Assembly: GCF_943734655.1 (NCBI RefSeq) | Contig: NC_071355.1 | Location: 222,938,527-223,002,526, forward strand | Source: Sabethes cyaneus | Lineage: Eukaryota > Arthropoda > Insecta > Diptera > Culicidae | Length of the DNA: 64,000 nucleotides | Direction of reading: 5' to 3' | In this document: positions 1 through 10,228 of the stretch, piece after piece | Layout: the number at the start of each line of letters is the position of its first letter | Numbering within the stretch: the first letter of the stretch is position 1 | Program-made: the position numbers and the translations under genes | Notes under the pieces: generated by a model | Seen by the model: the letters and a program-made list of their open reading frames with translations, nothing else | The model's database searches: none | Told to the model about the DNA's origin: nothing

Positions 1-925
1 TATTGGTTCCCAACTAATTTGACATACGTTTTATTCACCTGGGGACCTTTTATTTAGATGTCATGTCTATTCTCTGTGGTTTAGTTCTGTGCGATCTGTT
101 GCGTGGCGTTCCAGAATAGACCCGATTCTTGCGACGAACTATTGACTCAATTGCTAAGTAACCTTGCTGTTACCTAGTTTTGTTGGTCTCTGATACTTGA
201 ATCTATTCTGTACGCTCAGTCAGTAGCTGATCAAGTCAGTCCTTTAGCGGCAATCTGGTTCGCGCTCATTCAATGCCGGCTTTCACCTCTCTCCGCTCGT
301 TAATCGTCCACCTAGTTTCATCCAAAATCCACATTCGTCGTTGGTCGTCAAAAATTTGGTTTTGATTGTTTTGCGACAGTTTCTCTAGAGCATTGGTGCC
401 CAGGCATAAGCGTAGTGCGGGCCAAATCAGATCGCCCCATGAGTCCGCGGGCCGCAATGACCTCTGGCCTTTCTTGCGCATACCAAAATGTAAAATAAGC
501 GACAGCAAAAGCCGATTTTTAGGAATCACCACAAGATTTAAACCGGAAAACAATCAGATCTACAATATGCACAAGCTACTACGACTGATCTGAGTGACCC
601 CCGTGTTATCAAAAAAATTACTCATAAGTCTGCCATCCCTCAAATCAGTCCGCGGGCCGCACGAATCATCACGAAGGGCCGCAGTTTAGGCATCACTGCA
701 CTAGAGGTTCAAAAGGTATGAATTTTTTAAATAGGCTATGCGCTACATCCGAGAAAATCAAACAAGGAAAAACCCTTGAAGTTTTGTGACAAATTTTGTA
801 CAGTAATTTTTAAACATAGCGTATGTATCTTGTAACCTTGTAAAAGGAAACCTTAAAGGCTAAAATGTATGTAAAATATATTTCAACATTTTTTTCACTG
901 TGATTCAAGTTTTCCAGTCATACCA
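1..925. other. No gene recognised (3' flank of Dpm1)
   Basis: I see no coding region here. The longest open frames are under 100 codons, overlap on opposite strands and have no recognisable motif. A GC-rich phrase (CCGCGGGCCGCA) occurs twice, near 445 and 648, in otherwise AT-rich DNA, which hints at a small duplicated or decayed repeat. The right end should hold the 3' UTR of the minus-strand Dpm1 gene. Confidence 0.5.
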
Positions 926-1783
926 TTATGTGGTGGCAAACAGATAAAGTAAATTCTTAGCAAACTGAATGATTTCTGATCCTCCCAGCTTGGATTGACC
1001 GTACACGCGATCCACAAAGGATATCGGTACCTCGCCAATACTGTATTCTAACTGACGAGCCCGAACAATCATTTCCATCTGGAACACGTACCCTTTGGAA
1101 GTGCATCGTGAGATAAGCTCCTTGAGGACGTCTTTCTTGTAAAGTCGGAATGAACCTGTTAAGTCGGATACATTTGGTCTTAGCAGCAGTTGAGTTAGGA
1201 AATTCGCTCCGCGCGAAATTAGCTTTCTTTTGAAGTCCCAACCGTACACGCCTCCGTTTCCTTTATACCGAGTACCGGTAACGATATCTAAGTCGGCGGA
1301 CTTCTGCAAGTCGATAAACTGTGAAATGAATTTTGGCTGCAAATATAAAACCGGTTTGGATGGTAAGATCAAAGCTTAACATACATACACACTTACATGA
1401 TGGCTAAGATCAGCATCCATGATTATAATGAAGTTTCCATTAGCATGCTCCATACCGTGTATGTAGGCCGTTCCAAGGCCCAGTTTGGAAGCTCGTGGTC
1501 GAAGTAGAATCCGGTCTGAGCCGTAGATTTTCTGCAACTGCTTAGCAACATCTTGCGTTCCGTCCGGGCTTCCGTCGTCAATAACAATGATTTCATAGTC
1601 GATGTTTCTAAACGTTCGTAATTATTGAGAACGTTAGGATGTAGTACATATATAGTGCCTTCGGTGTTTGCACAACAAAACTTACGATTCTTGCATGTAT
1701 TTCACAATTAACCACACGATTATGGGAAGATTATCTCGTTCGTTGTATGTCGGTAACAGTATCGAATATTTATTCGCACTCAT
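926..1783 (-). CDS. Dpm1: Dolichol-phosphate mannosyltransferase catalytic subunit
   Basis: Three minus-strand exons: 1783-1686, 1607-1397 and 1336-926. They are separated by two short GT-AG introns (phases 2 and 0) and give 239 residues, near the usual insect DPM1 length. The enzyme transfers mannose from GDP-mannose to dolichyl phosphate on the cytosolic face of the ER, supplying Dol-P-Man for N-glycans, GPI anchors and O-mannosylation. Visible family motifs are the N-terminal YSILLPTYNERDNLP, the VIDDGSPDGT loop that binds nucleotide sugar, the DADLSHH metal/catalytic segment at the end of exon 2, and the FRLYKKDVL and VPISFVDR blocks of the GT2 fold. No transmembrane segment is seen, as in the animal DPM1 form that relies on DPM2/DPM3 for anchoring. 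The start is the ATG just before the first conserved block. The gene is divergent from Ndufb9. No disabling change is seen. Confidence 0.93.
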
Positions 1784-2150
1784 GTTGGGATAAAACTGAA
1801 CTCACAGGACAATCTTCTAATATTGAATACTGAACAACGATTGTTTGATTTCTTTCTGCTTTTCTCAGATTGAGCCAACCAAACAAAGTCCACGTCTAAA
1901 CAAATACGTTGTATGAGGGATAGGACTTTTTATATCGAAAATTGTATCGATAAGGGTAGGCCTAATATGTGTGGTGGTGCAATTGGCCATTACCAGGCAG
2001 CGTGAAACAAAACAGAATGTCAGAAATGTCATAAACGTCGTCCCAATCGTCCCAATTCCGACCAAGCAGACTTCGATCGAATGTTATTTAGAAGAAAAAT
2101 TAACACGGATTGATTCTTTTCTATTTTTCGTTCAATTTGGGTGTAGAAAC
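1784..2150. promoter_or_regulatory. Divergent promoter interval between Dpm1 and Ndufb9
   Basis: The two start codons point away from each other with 367 bp between them, so both 5' UTRs and promoters must lie here unless either gene has an upstream noncoding exon. I found no clear TATA box. The interval is AT-rich with no repeat visible. A shared bidirectional promoter for two housekeeping genes is inferred from geometry alone. Confidence 0.5.
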
Positions 2151-3062
2151 ATGTCGGCACCAACTGCAGCGGTGCTAGCACATACCAGGCGAGTTTGCTC
2201 GCTGTACAAAAAATCACTGCGCAATTTGGAGTCCTGGTACGACAGGAGGTAAGCTGCTTTAGTTTTTGGGGGCTTATGTAATTTTTACTGTACTGAAATA
2301 TTGCTGAATTTAAGACACATCTTTCGCTATCATGCCGTTTTGATGAGGGCGCGCTTCGACCAAAACAGGACTGAGAAAGATCCTGCGAAAATTGCCAAAC
2401 TCCTGGCCGATGGGGAAAGGGAGCTGTTCGAGACGCAGCATTACCAGCCGAAGAAATGTAAGTTTAAGTATAAGGGCAAATTAAATAGGGCTATCACTCA
2501 GGACCGATCGATTGATTCTGTTTGTCAAAACAAAAGTAAAATTGAACGTCGTCATTATAAGGGGAATATTAACCAATTCTAACAAAAATCGCTTAATCCG
2601 GGTATTCGGTACGTCAAAACGGCCAGAAAATTGTAATAGCCTCAACAATTTTTCGCTTTCTTGAATTGTTTAGTATTCAATAATACTCATTCTTCAATTA
2701 GACCTAAGGCTTTCACAGAGGAGAATGTAAAGTAAATAATTTGAAGGCCCCGTGGGCTTACAATAACTGTAAGGTTCGGCTTGTTTTTCCCATTATTTAG
2801 TAGCAATAATTTTGTTTCATCCGTTGAAACAGTTCTCATATTTCACTTTGCCTGATTTCTTCCTTTAGTTGCTATGTCACCTGGTGGAGTGGCTTTTGAG
2901 CGAGAGGTAGTCCCCCCGGACTGGGTTCTCGACTATTGGCATCCGCTCGAGAAAGCACAGTATCCGGAGTATTTCGCTCGTCGTGAAAAACGCAAGGAGG
3001 AGTACGTCATTTGGTGGGAGAAGCAATACGGCAAGGCGCCTTCGTCCGATTCACACCACTAA
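2151..3062 (+). CDS. Ndufb9: NADH:ubiquinone oxidoreductase subunit B9 (B22, LYR family)
   Basis: Three exons, 2151-2248, 2315-2457 and 2869-3062, join in frame (phases 2 and 1) to 144 residues. Known role: accessory LYR-family subunit of mitochondrial complex I, in the distal membrane arm, bound to acyl-carrier protein. Visible signals are the N-terminal CSLYKKSLRNLESW helix carrying the LYR-type motif (LYK here, as in vertebrate homologues), the YHAVLMRARFDQN block at the start of exon 2, the ERELFETQHYQPKK block, and the C-terminal PDWVLDYWHPLEKAQYPEYF segment typical of B22. The protein is shorter than the human one (179), mostly at the C terminus. Intron 1 (66 bp) and intron 2 (411 bp) have GTAAG donors and pyrimidine-rich acceptors. 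The gene faces away from Dpm1 and converges on the H15 gene. Confidence 0.93.
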
Positions 3063-3154
3063 CGGATTTTTTTCGATGGAGAGAATATCGTTGTAACCTC
3101 TAACATACTGCTTATTTCGGGAGAAAATAGATTATTGTTTAGAAGAAATGTAAT

Positions 3155-3160
3155 TTTATT
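3155..3160 (-). other. Candidate AATAAA poly(A) signal of the H15 gene
   Basis: TTTATT on the plus strand reads AATAAA on the minus strand, about 150 bp past the stop codon of the minus-strand H15 gene. It lies in the 245-bp gap between the two convergent genes. Position and motif fit, but there is no transcript evidence. Confidence 0.4.
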
Positions 3161-3307
3161 AACGCATGAAAATCAAGTTTTATATAACCAGAAAACGTAC
3201 AAAGACGTATACGACACGTATTTAATGATACCTCACTGAAAAACAGTTCCAAATTATTGGAACTCAGGAGGGACAATAGAAAGGAATATACAAAACGAAC
3301 TTTGTTC

Positions 3308-3796
3308 CTAAATCAATCGTCTAGAAACGGTTCGTTTAGCTACGGTTCTGTTGGCCTGCTTTTGGTCGGAATTACTTTCCACAGAAATACCAAGTAGAGC
3401 TTCAAAGTTAAGCTCATCGCCTTTCGAGATTCTTCTGTTCATTCTATTCTGCCGAACTTTTTTCTCAGCAAAACTAGGATTCAATCGTACGGATCCCGTC
3501 ATTAGAAAACGTCCCGTAGTATTGAAAATAATCTTTCTCTCCGCAGCTAGCTGCATGGCTGGCTTCAGTAGCTTAGTCATCTCAGCGCGACGTACATGAA
3601 AATTCTCTCTTAGGTACAATCTTATTTTGTACAGAGAAGTACCTTTAATAGGATCGGATGGTAAGTTTCGAAGGGTTTCTACAAGTTTGAACAGAAAATC
3701 TTCCGCTGAATTTTCGGAACCGCTGGTGCTTTCAGCCCTATTCGGAATAGTAATTTCACTGTCAGTGATGTCCATGTCCAGTTCTTCGTTGTCCAT
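3308..3796 (-). CDS. Small H15 (linker-histone-like) winged-helix protein
   Basis: A 162-residue frame starts at an ATG three bases after a good acceptor (TTTCAG at about 3798-3803), so an upstream noncoding exon is likely. A CAG|GTAAA donor at about 3923/3924 fits that exon. The N terminus is acidic and Ser-rich. Residues about 33-108 follow the H15 pattern seen in histone H1/H5: a first helix (FLFKLVETLRNL), then KGTSLYKIRLYLRENF, then a basic third helix (MTKLLKPAMQLAAERKI), then a wing with TGRFLMTGSVRL. The C-terminal tail is basic (KKVRQNRMNRRISK, KQANRTVAKRTVSRR). A chromatin or DNA-binding role is inferred from the fold. It lacks the long Lys/Ala/Pro tail of true H1, so it is probably a linker-histone-domain protein of unknown function. 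Confidence 0.6.
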   Translation of the reverse strand: MDNEELDMDITDSEITIPNRAESTSGSENSAEDFLFKLVETLRNLPSDPIKGTSLYKIRLYLRENFHVRRAEMTKLLKPAMQLAAERKIIFNTTGRFLMTGSVRLNPSFAEKKVRQNRMNRRISKGDELNFEALLGISVESNSDQKQANRTVAKRTVSRRLI

Positions 3797-3923
3797 TCTG
3801 AAACGAGTTGTTAAAATTTGTCGCAAAGGATGAACAATATTGTTTTACATTTAATACGATAAACGTGGAATGCGCGTTGTAATATTTAATGTAATAAGGT
3901 ATAAAGTATTAAATATTTTTTAC

Positions 3924-4000
3924 CTGTGAACCCGCAATTGACAAAATTCGAACGATAAATCAGTTAGATATCCCAGATTTTCCAGAAAACTATCTCGAAC
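3924..4000 (-). other. Probable 5' UTR exon of the H15 gene
   Basis: On the minus strand a CAG|GTAAAA donor occurs at 3924/3923, about 120 bp upstream of the TTTCAG acceptor that precedes the H15 start codon. The exon's upstream limit is unknown, so 4000 is arbitrary. From there to 4268 I see no gene. Confidence 0.35.
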
Positions 4001-4276
4001 TTTCGACAATCACGCGAAAACCAGCTTTAGAAGCTTTAGAAACCAAGACGAAAAGTTTTACGACTAACGATTTACGAAAACTGATCTAAAGGCAAAGGCA
4101 AAGACAGTGTAAAAATAAAAAAATAAAAAAAGTTGTTAGAAAATTGCAAGGGGTTTCTAGTATGGTACACAAGTGCGTAGTAATTATAGATTGCTTTAGT
4201 AATCTTTTACCTCTTTTACCGCTTTTACCCTTTTACGTTCTATTACGTAATGAATGGTAAATCCTTGAGTAAATCC

Positions 4277-4708
4277 CACCCCATCGGCATGCAACCATGT
4301 TTTCGCCGCTAACATCTCGTGTGTGCGAAAATGAGATAGCCTGTCAGCACTGCGTTTCACTCAACTGCCAGCAGTCTGATTTGGGCCCGCTGTCAATTTT
4401 TGAGCCCAGGACATGCTGTCGCTGACGTTCACTGCAGCTCGATATATAGCGAATTCATAAATTAACCTGGGTTCGTGCTAACTCGAACCCGAAATTTATG
4501 AACGATACGGGCAGTTTGACAGATCGACCCGTAAACCGTAATGCCAGACAGTTTTAACCTGCGCTTCAAACTGAATGCTGTCAGTTTAACCGAAATGCAA
4601 TCTCGGTTAATTTATGAACGCTTTGACAGCACATCGATTAAAACTGAGTGCCAATCGACCTGAGGCAGGTTAATTTATGAATTCGCTAATAGAGATGTCG
4701 ATGGGGTG
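4277..4708. mobile_element. hAT-like MITE, family A, copy 1 (interrupted)
   Basis: The ends are inverted (CACCCCATCG at left, CGATGGGGTG at right) and are flanked by a perfect 8-bp duplication GTAAATCC at 4269-4276 and 4709-4716. Short inverted ends plus an 8-bp target duplication is the hAT pattern. Without the inserted family D element at 4447-4688 the copy is about 190 bp. There is no coding capacity. Further copies are at 10923-11109, 11922-18650 (nested) and 35195-35371. Confidence 0.88.
4447..4688. mobile_element. Inverted-repeat MITE, family D, copy 1
   Basis: A 242-bp element with mirror ends TAGCGAATTCATAAATTAA and its complement, inserted in MITE A copy 1 with an apparent 3-bp duplication ATA. 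The interior is imperfectly palindromic. A second copy at 20676-20916 has its interior in the opposite orientation and is flanked by TAA. Non-coding and non-autonomous. Superfamily not assigned. Confidence 0.82.
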
Positions 4709-4733
4709 GTAAATCCTATCAAGATCAACCTTA

Positions 4734-6002
4734 TACCCAAGTAACAATTTCAGGCTGATCAAACGCTTTTATAGCTGATTTTATTCAACGTGTGACTGCT
4801 CTGTGGTTTAGGTTTAGAAATAAAAACCTTTTTTCAGCTCTTAAACATCTAAATCTGGTGATTTTATCACGCTTCAGGCTAATTAATAGCTGCTTTCGAA
4901 GCTGCAATGAAGCTTAATAGAGGATTTTGCGCGCTCTTAAATAGCCAATTTGCGCAATGCTGTCAATTCTATTTGTAGAACGAGAAATGTGAGAAATAGT
5001 TTTGCCATCTGCTTTTCCAGTCGCTTAATCAACGCCCCATCAACTTTTATGCAGCCAACTAAAATCTATTTTTAAATCTAAAAAATGGAACTCGTCATTT
5101 TTATTTTACCGTGAACATTGTGTCGAATGCGATATTTTTAATTTCGAAAAACTTTAATTTGTATAAGTAAGCTATAGCTAATTAAAAATGCATATTTTTT
5201 CCGGGAATTGAACCCGCTATCTTTTGATCCATAAGCACTCACCGTATAATCCGCCCCATTTGGATCTGCAGAACAGACAGTAATATCTTTACACCTGAAG
5301 CCTAGCCCGCCTAGCGTGAAGCAGTCGATAATGTCGATAACTGACAATCTTTCGCTGTCAGCCGAATTGTGACATTCTATGATCTGACAGTATGTGTGCT
5401 GTGAGCCGAAAGAAAACTTGGTAGAAATTTGTAAAGTCACTTTAACACCCTTAAGCAGCCCTCAAGTAGTTTGAATGCTGTGCGCCTAATGAAAGCTTCC
5501 ACCACAGACAAACAGACATAACACTCGTTTTCCATTCTTCGTACCGATTAAACCGTCATTTCAAATTTGGGCTTAGTTAAGAATGTCTCCGTTTTGGTCA
5601 AAGTGACGCTTTTTGACGAAAGGAGGGGAAATCCCCATAAAAAATACTTGCTACTTCGAGGGATACCCATGTTGCTATTTGATATTTGGGAATGTCGATC
5701 ATAGATGGTGCTAGTGTTCAGGCTAAATGTGAGGTACGAGAATTTTTGTTGATTTTTCTTCTAAGAGTTATGTCTGTTTGTCTGTGATTCCACTTTAACA
5801 CCTTTAAGCAGCCGTAAAACGGTTTGATGTTTATGGCTGTTTAGAAGCAGATTGTTTAGCAGAAAAATCCGCTATTAAGCTTTTTTATCAGCTTTTGGGA
5901 GAGAACTGGTTTGAAAAACTTAAAGTGGCCTAAACATCGCTTATTTAAACACCATTTGAGTGCCATTGCTCTTGCAATTCAGCTACCGTTGTTACTTGGG
6001 TA
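4734..6002. mobile_element. Non-autonomous element with TACCCAAGTAACAA termini
   Basis: Terminal inverted repeats TACCCAAGTAACAA (left) and TTGTTACTTGGGTA (right) bound 1.27 kb with no long open frame. The same end motif (TAYCCAAGYAACAAT) closes two much smaller MITEs at about 22349-22459 and 62316-62427, so this may be a longer relative or a composite of that family. A tRNA-like B-box phrase lies inside on the minus strand near 5205-5290. Confidence 0.6.
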
Positions 6003-6138
6003 GCAATTAATCAAGGGTAATCAGTGAAGTAATTTATCGCTATGGTGCGTTGTAATCATTGCTGTTGGAAATCCCTTCGAAAATTCCAAAATCGGCGTCT
6101 GGACCAGGGATGCCATCAGGGTGATTACCAAAAGATCA

Positions 6139-6379
6139 CACTCAAAAAACTCGACACGTCGCATCCACGTGAAAAATCATGTAAAATTCTGTACAGCAAC
6201 TTACGTGAACTTCATGTACTAGTTAATGGGAAAATTGATAAAATTTACCGGGATTGCACGTAAACTGGTTAGTATGAGTGCGAGTTACCAACAATTCACA
6301 TGAATGTTACATGAAAAGTGTGATGGATAAGAGTTACCTATGTTTTCAGGTAAACTTGACATGCCGATTTTTTTGAGTG
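6139..6379. mobile_element. MITE with CACTCAAAA ends, family I, copy 1
   Basis: Mirror ends CACTCAAAAAA and TTTTTTGAGTG enclose about 240 bp containing several CACGTGAAAA/TTTTCACGTG-type inverted words. A diverged, left-truncated copy lies at about 36752-36950 and shares the interior (ATCCACGTGAAAAATCATG) and the right end. No coding capacity. Confidence 0.68.
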
Positions 6380-6429
6380 CAGGGGTGGTCAGACGTTGAA
6401 AAATGATTGTGTGAGATGAGAATGATGGT

Positions 6430-7440
6430 CAAGCTGTAGATCCACCAACCTTGGACGAGGTTAAAAGGTTAAAACAGCAGAGAGAGAGAGAGCTGAAAAT
6501 GGCAAATCAGCTGGAAGAAACGGCATTCCCACTGAACTTTTGAAAGTTTGGAGAAGGAATTACCTACGAGCTGGCTGGAAGATCTCATATACCATTTTCA
6601 TAAAAAGGGCATCGACTCGAATGTATAGCAATTATCGGAGCATTCTCCTCAATTCTGCATGAAAAATTCTTTCCCGCATCCTGTTTCATCGACTGAGGCC
6701 ATTGCAAGAAACCTTTGTTGGCCAATATCAGTGCGGTTTTCTTGAGTGTTTCCCCCACGATGGACTAAATGTTCACCTTGCAACAGATCCTCGATAGATT
6801 CTGAGAATTCAACTCACAGACTCACTCATTTTGTTTATAGACTTCAAAGGGGCGTACGATTCAGTTGAACGAAATGACCTATGGTTATACTTGAACATGG
6901 TTTTCCGACAAAATAGATTAGGCCGATAAGTTGATGGTTCACAATCCAGCGGCAGAATAGCGAGTGAGATGTTAGATGGTCGCGGACGACATCGATATCA
7001 TCGGTGTTAACCGTATAACTGTGGAACGAGGTGTACACGTATCTTAGGGAGGAAGCTGCGAAGACAGAACTTATCATAAATGCTACCAAAACTGAGTACA
7101 TTATAGAAAGCGTGGTAGCCCTTCGAATGTTGAAACTGCGGTGGTGATAGATGGATACTTTTCTTTGACGTAGTCGATGAATTTGTTCCACGTCCTATGT
7201 GACAACGATGTGAGCGACAAATAAAAAGGCCGATAGTGACTGCCAACAGGGCTTCCTACGAATTACGTTGTCAGCTGAGCCCCCGTAGCCTGCAATTCCG
7301 TTCAAAACTTTTGCTCTATAAGATACTAGCTAATAAATCACGAAATATACCAAGTATATAAAGATTTGGATATTGTGAAGCGGGTTGGTCATGTAGTGAG
7401 GATGGCAGGTAAGCGATCAGCAAAAACAATATCCTGTAGA
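6430..7440 (+). pseudogene. Decayed non-LTR (LINE) reverse transcriptase fragment
   Basis: Broken frames match the reverse transcriptase order of APE-type LINEs: KSAGRNGIPTELLK (about 6500-6545), DFKGAYDSVERNDLW (about 6840-6885, RT block A), then DDIDIIGVNRITVE (about 6975-7025, the FADD block) and ELIINATKTEY. Frameshifts and stops separate the blocks, so no protein can be made. It resembles the minus-strand relic at 48960-51730, especially in the FADDxDIIG block. Clade (RTE, jockey or related) not assigned. Confidence 0.75.
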
Positions 7441-7674
7441 ACCCGATAACTCTAGACTCAAGACGTAGCGGCTGCACTGCTCGATAATTGGTTTAGTGTT
7501 AAACATCATGCAGTCTTTCATGACGCTACCTAAATCTTGGAATGACACCCTGCCCAAAGACGTATTTTTTAATCAACGGATTTCAGATCATATTCAGATT
7601 TAGTCAGATTTTTTCGTAAACTTGGATACAGTTGAAGGGTTTTTTTTTATTGATTTGTCAATAACTTTTTAATC

Positions 7675-10006
7675 TTACAACGGTTTTTCCAACTTCGCAT
7701 TCATCATCTCCAGCATGTTGCTGTTAAGTTCATCTAGGCTCAGTTCCGTTTTAATGACTTCAACTGTTACCCGGTGTTTTTGCAACAGATGTTTAGCATA
7801 TTCGAATTTGAAGACAAAAATCTGATTGCAGTGTTGACAAGTCCAGCTTTCCTCTTCCGGCAGTTCTTCAGAAAGATTATCCGATAGGATGATCGGACTC
7901 TCGCTTTTCAGTTCCATGTCATCTTCCACGGTCATAGCCAGCTCTATCGGATCTGCTTCAATGACGCAAACATCTGGCTCTAGCTTAATTTCTGGCTCGC
8001 AATCAAGTGGGTTTGGCATCGATTCTGGTAGAGGTTTCGGCACCGAATCTTCCTCAAGAAATTCAACCTGCAGTGGTTCAGGAGCAATATGTCTGATTTT
8101 TGCTACTACCTCTGTTGAAGTATTGTTGTTGTTCTGACGTTTTATATTTCTGGCCTTTCGTAGGCGTGCAACATTTTGGGCTCTTTTGTGTGCTACATCT
8201 GCCGCTCTTTTCTCATGATACAATAGATTATTACTACTCACTTGCTGCCGAAACTTAAAAAATGTGTCAATCGTTTCCGCACAAGTTGTGCAAATATATA
8301 CCGACTCCGTTGCTTTCGGAACAATAATAATCCCTGTGCAGAGATAAATTCGGTCAAGCATTTCGTCACGTACCACGATTAAACCGGAATAAAGTGGCTC
8401 AAGGTTTTCATAGGTAAAGCATAGTCGGCATGACTGTTGATATCGTAACGGTATTGGCGTAGCAGCAGGCTTGAAATTATCATCTTCCGTTTGTTGTGAT
8501 TGTGACTTATGAAAGCCCGGCAGAAGTTGATTATTGTCGGTCAAACTGCGTACTTTTTGTTTGGAAATGGAAACAGTCGCAGAACGTTTTTCGATTGGCT
8601 GAAAATAATATGAAAATTGACATTACAGTCTTGAAATTTCTCGATCTAATCGGCAATCAAACCCGAATACCCCCCATACCTAATTAGGTACACCCTTCTA
8701 ATAGGCCGTATGAATAAAACAGTTTATTTTCCTTCTTCCATAAAGTTTATAAATACGAGAAAAGCATGTTTTAATACGGGGTTATAAAATTAATATTGTT
8801 GGCTTGTGAGAATAAGTTTTTATGACGACTTATTTGAAAGTCGTCATTTTAAATCAAATTAAATCCTTTAGAAATCATTTCTGTACAACACTACTTACCT
8901 TAGTTGATGCAATTTTATGTGACGAAGATTGACCCAATAATACTGAGGACATCTTATCAGCTGGCGAAGCTAACGTTGGTATAGCACCTTGCTTTAAACA
9001 GCAAAATTTTCCTTTTTCGAACCTAAACCAATTTTGGTCGAAATGTCGAGAGCACATACGCCACTTTCGTACGCCAGCTGGACCGAACATGATATACTGC
9101 TTGTTCGCTTGTTTATTGTTAGCAAATCGTATCCATGCTTTGCATCTGTGAAATATGAAAGGTAAGAAGGTGCTAACAGTATTACTAGCTAAAACAGAAA
9201 AATTATACATACTCCTCCACATCCATCGGAAATATATGCCACGTTATACCACGCGTCTCGGGATTATTCTGAGTTCCGCATCCTTGTACAGCACAATATT
9301 TGGGTGGCTCTTCTTCGCTTTCCGCAGTCACTTCAGCAAATGGTATAACATCTAACTAACGAGTAGAAATGAGTGAAACAAAATGTAAAGCCTAGATTAG
9401 AATCACAGCTGTTAACGATAATTAATCCAAGCCCGCAGATATTCTCAATAGCTGTTGAGGAGTGGCATTTTGTTCTCATAGTAGTGGTTCGATTGGTCTC
9501 AATTTTTGAAATTGAAATTCTGAATTATTTGGTGCAGATTTCATAATTACGCTTTGTCAGTAAACCCCGGTTATAATTATTTGGACTTTATACCTATTTC
9601 AAATGTATTGTGAGAATCAGAATGCCTGAGATCTGAGAAAATGGAACGGTCCACCGTAAGATTACACCTTTGAGCTTGAGAACCCGGATAATTGTTTGCT
9701 ACATACCTCAATTTCAAATCCATTTCCGGAACAATCATAGAATATGGTTGGAACAGCCGTACCATCCAGTCTAGTTCTGTTAGTTCCGAATGGGGTAAAG
9801 CAGTCCGGTTTGAAATGTTTTGAACAAATACGCCCTTGTTCCATTTGAGGTTTTAGATCGGACAGATCATATCCCAATAATCCTAACACCTTTCTTATGG
9901 AATACAACCATCGGTCGCGTATAAACGAATTAGCAGGGAATCTGTGCAAAGAAATCGATGCATCCCGCTCAGTGGATTCGCAATCCGGTAGAATACACCT
10001 CTTCAT
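7675..10006 (-). CDS. Double-THAP, ZAD and C2H2 zinc-finger protein
   Basis: Four minus-strand exons join in frame: 10006-9707, 9355-9213, 9145-8899 and 8598-7675 (537 residues; junction phases 0, 2, 0; all GT-AG). THAP finger 1: C4, C9, C61, H64, with W33 and a closing AVPTIF. THAP finger 2: C121, C126, C179, H182, interrupted by intron 2, closing with AIPTL. A ZAD follows (C287, C290, C333, C336), then an acidic stretch, then one C2H2 finger (C484, C487, H500, H505). All are known metal-binding, DNA-binding or dimerising modules, so nuclear transcription or chromatin regulation is a fair inference. THAP domains are also linked to P-element transposases, but no transposase catalytic core is seen. 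Both THAP and ZAD families are expanded in insects. Two THAPs plus a ZAD in one chain is unusual. The joins could in principle be two or three adjacent genes. Confidence 0.72.
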
Positions 10007-10226
10007 GTTTATTTTTCAATTTCAACAAATAATTATTTACAGCAGCAGCAGCGCACACTGACCGACAAACAGAGATGCAAGAGCAAGGATCTTTTTTTAA
10101 CAACAAAGCCTGTAACTACTCGAAAACCGGATCAAACAAAACTGCTCGATATCCGAATAAAGCTGGAGTCGCATAGGCTGTCAGCATCCGTCAATGGTAA
10201 CGTAATGAAACGGAACGTCAGGTCAG
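10007..10226. promoter_or_regulatory. Upstream flank of the THAP-ZAD gene
   Basis: About 220 bp separates the inferred start codon at 10006 from the first MITE at 10229. It must contain the 5' UTR and core promoter of the minus-strand gene, unless further upstream exons exist. I see no TATA box or other motif I can name with confidence. Confidence 0.3.
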
Positions 10227-10228
10227 TA

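Noticed and set aside
957..1241. 94-codon frame overlapping Dpm1
   Set aside because: It is a shadow in another frame of Dpm1 exon 3.
5205..5290. tRNA-like sequence on the minus strand (GGGTTCAATTCCC B box)
   Set aside because: No acceptor stem or clean cloverleaf could be paired by eye, and it lies inside an element. More likely a decayed SINE piece than a tRNA gene.
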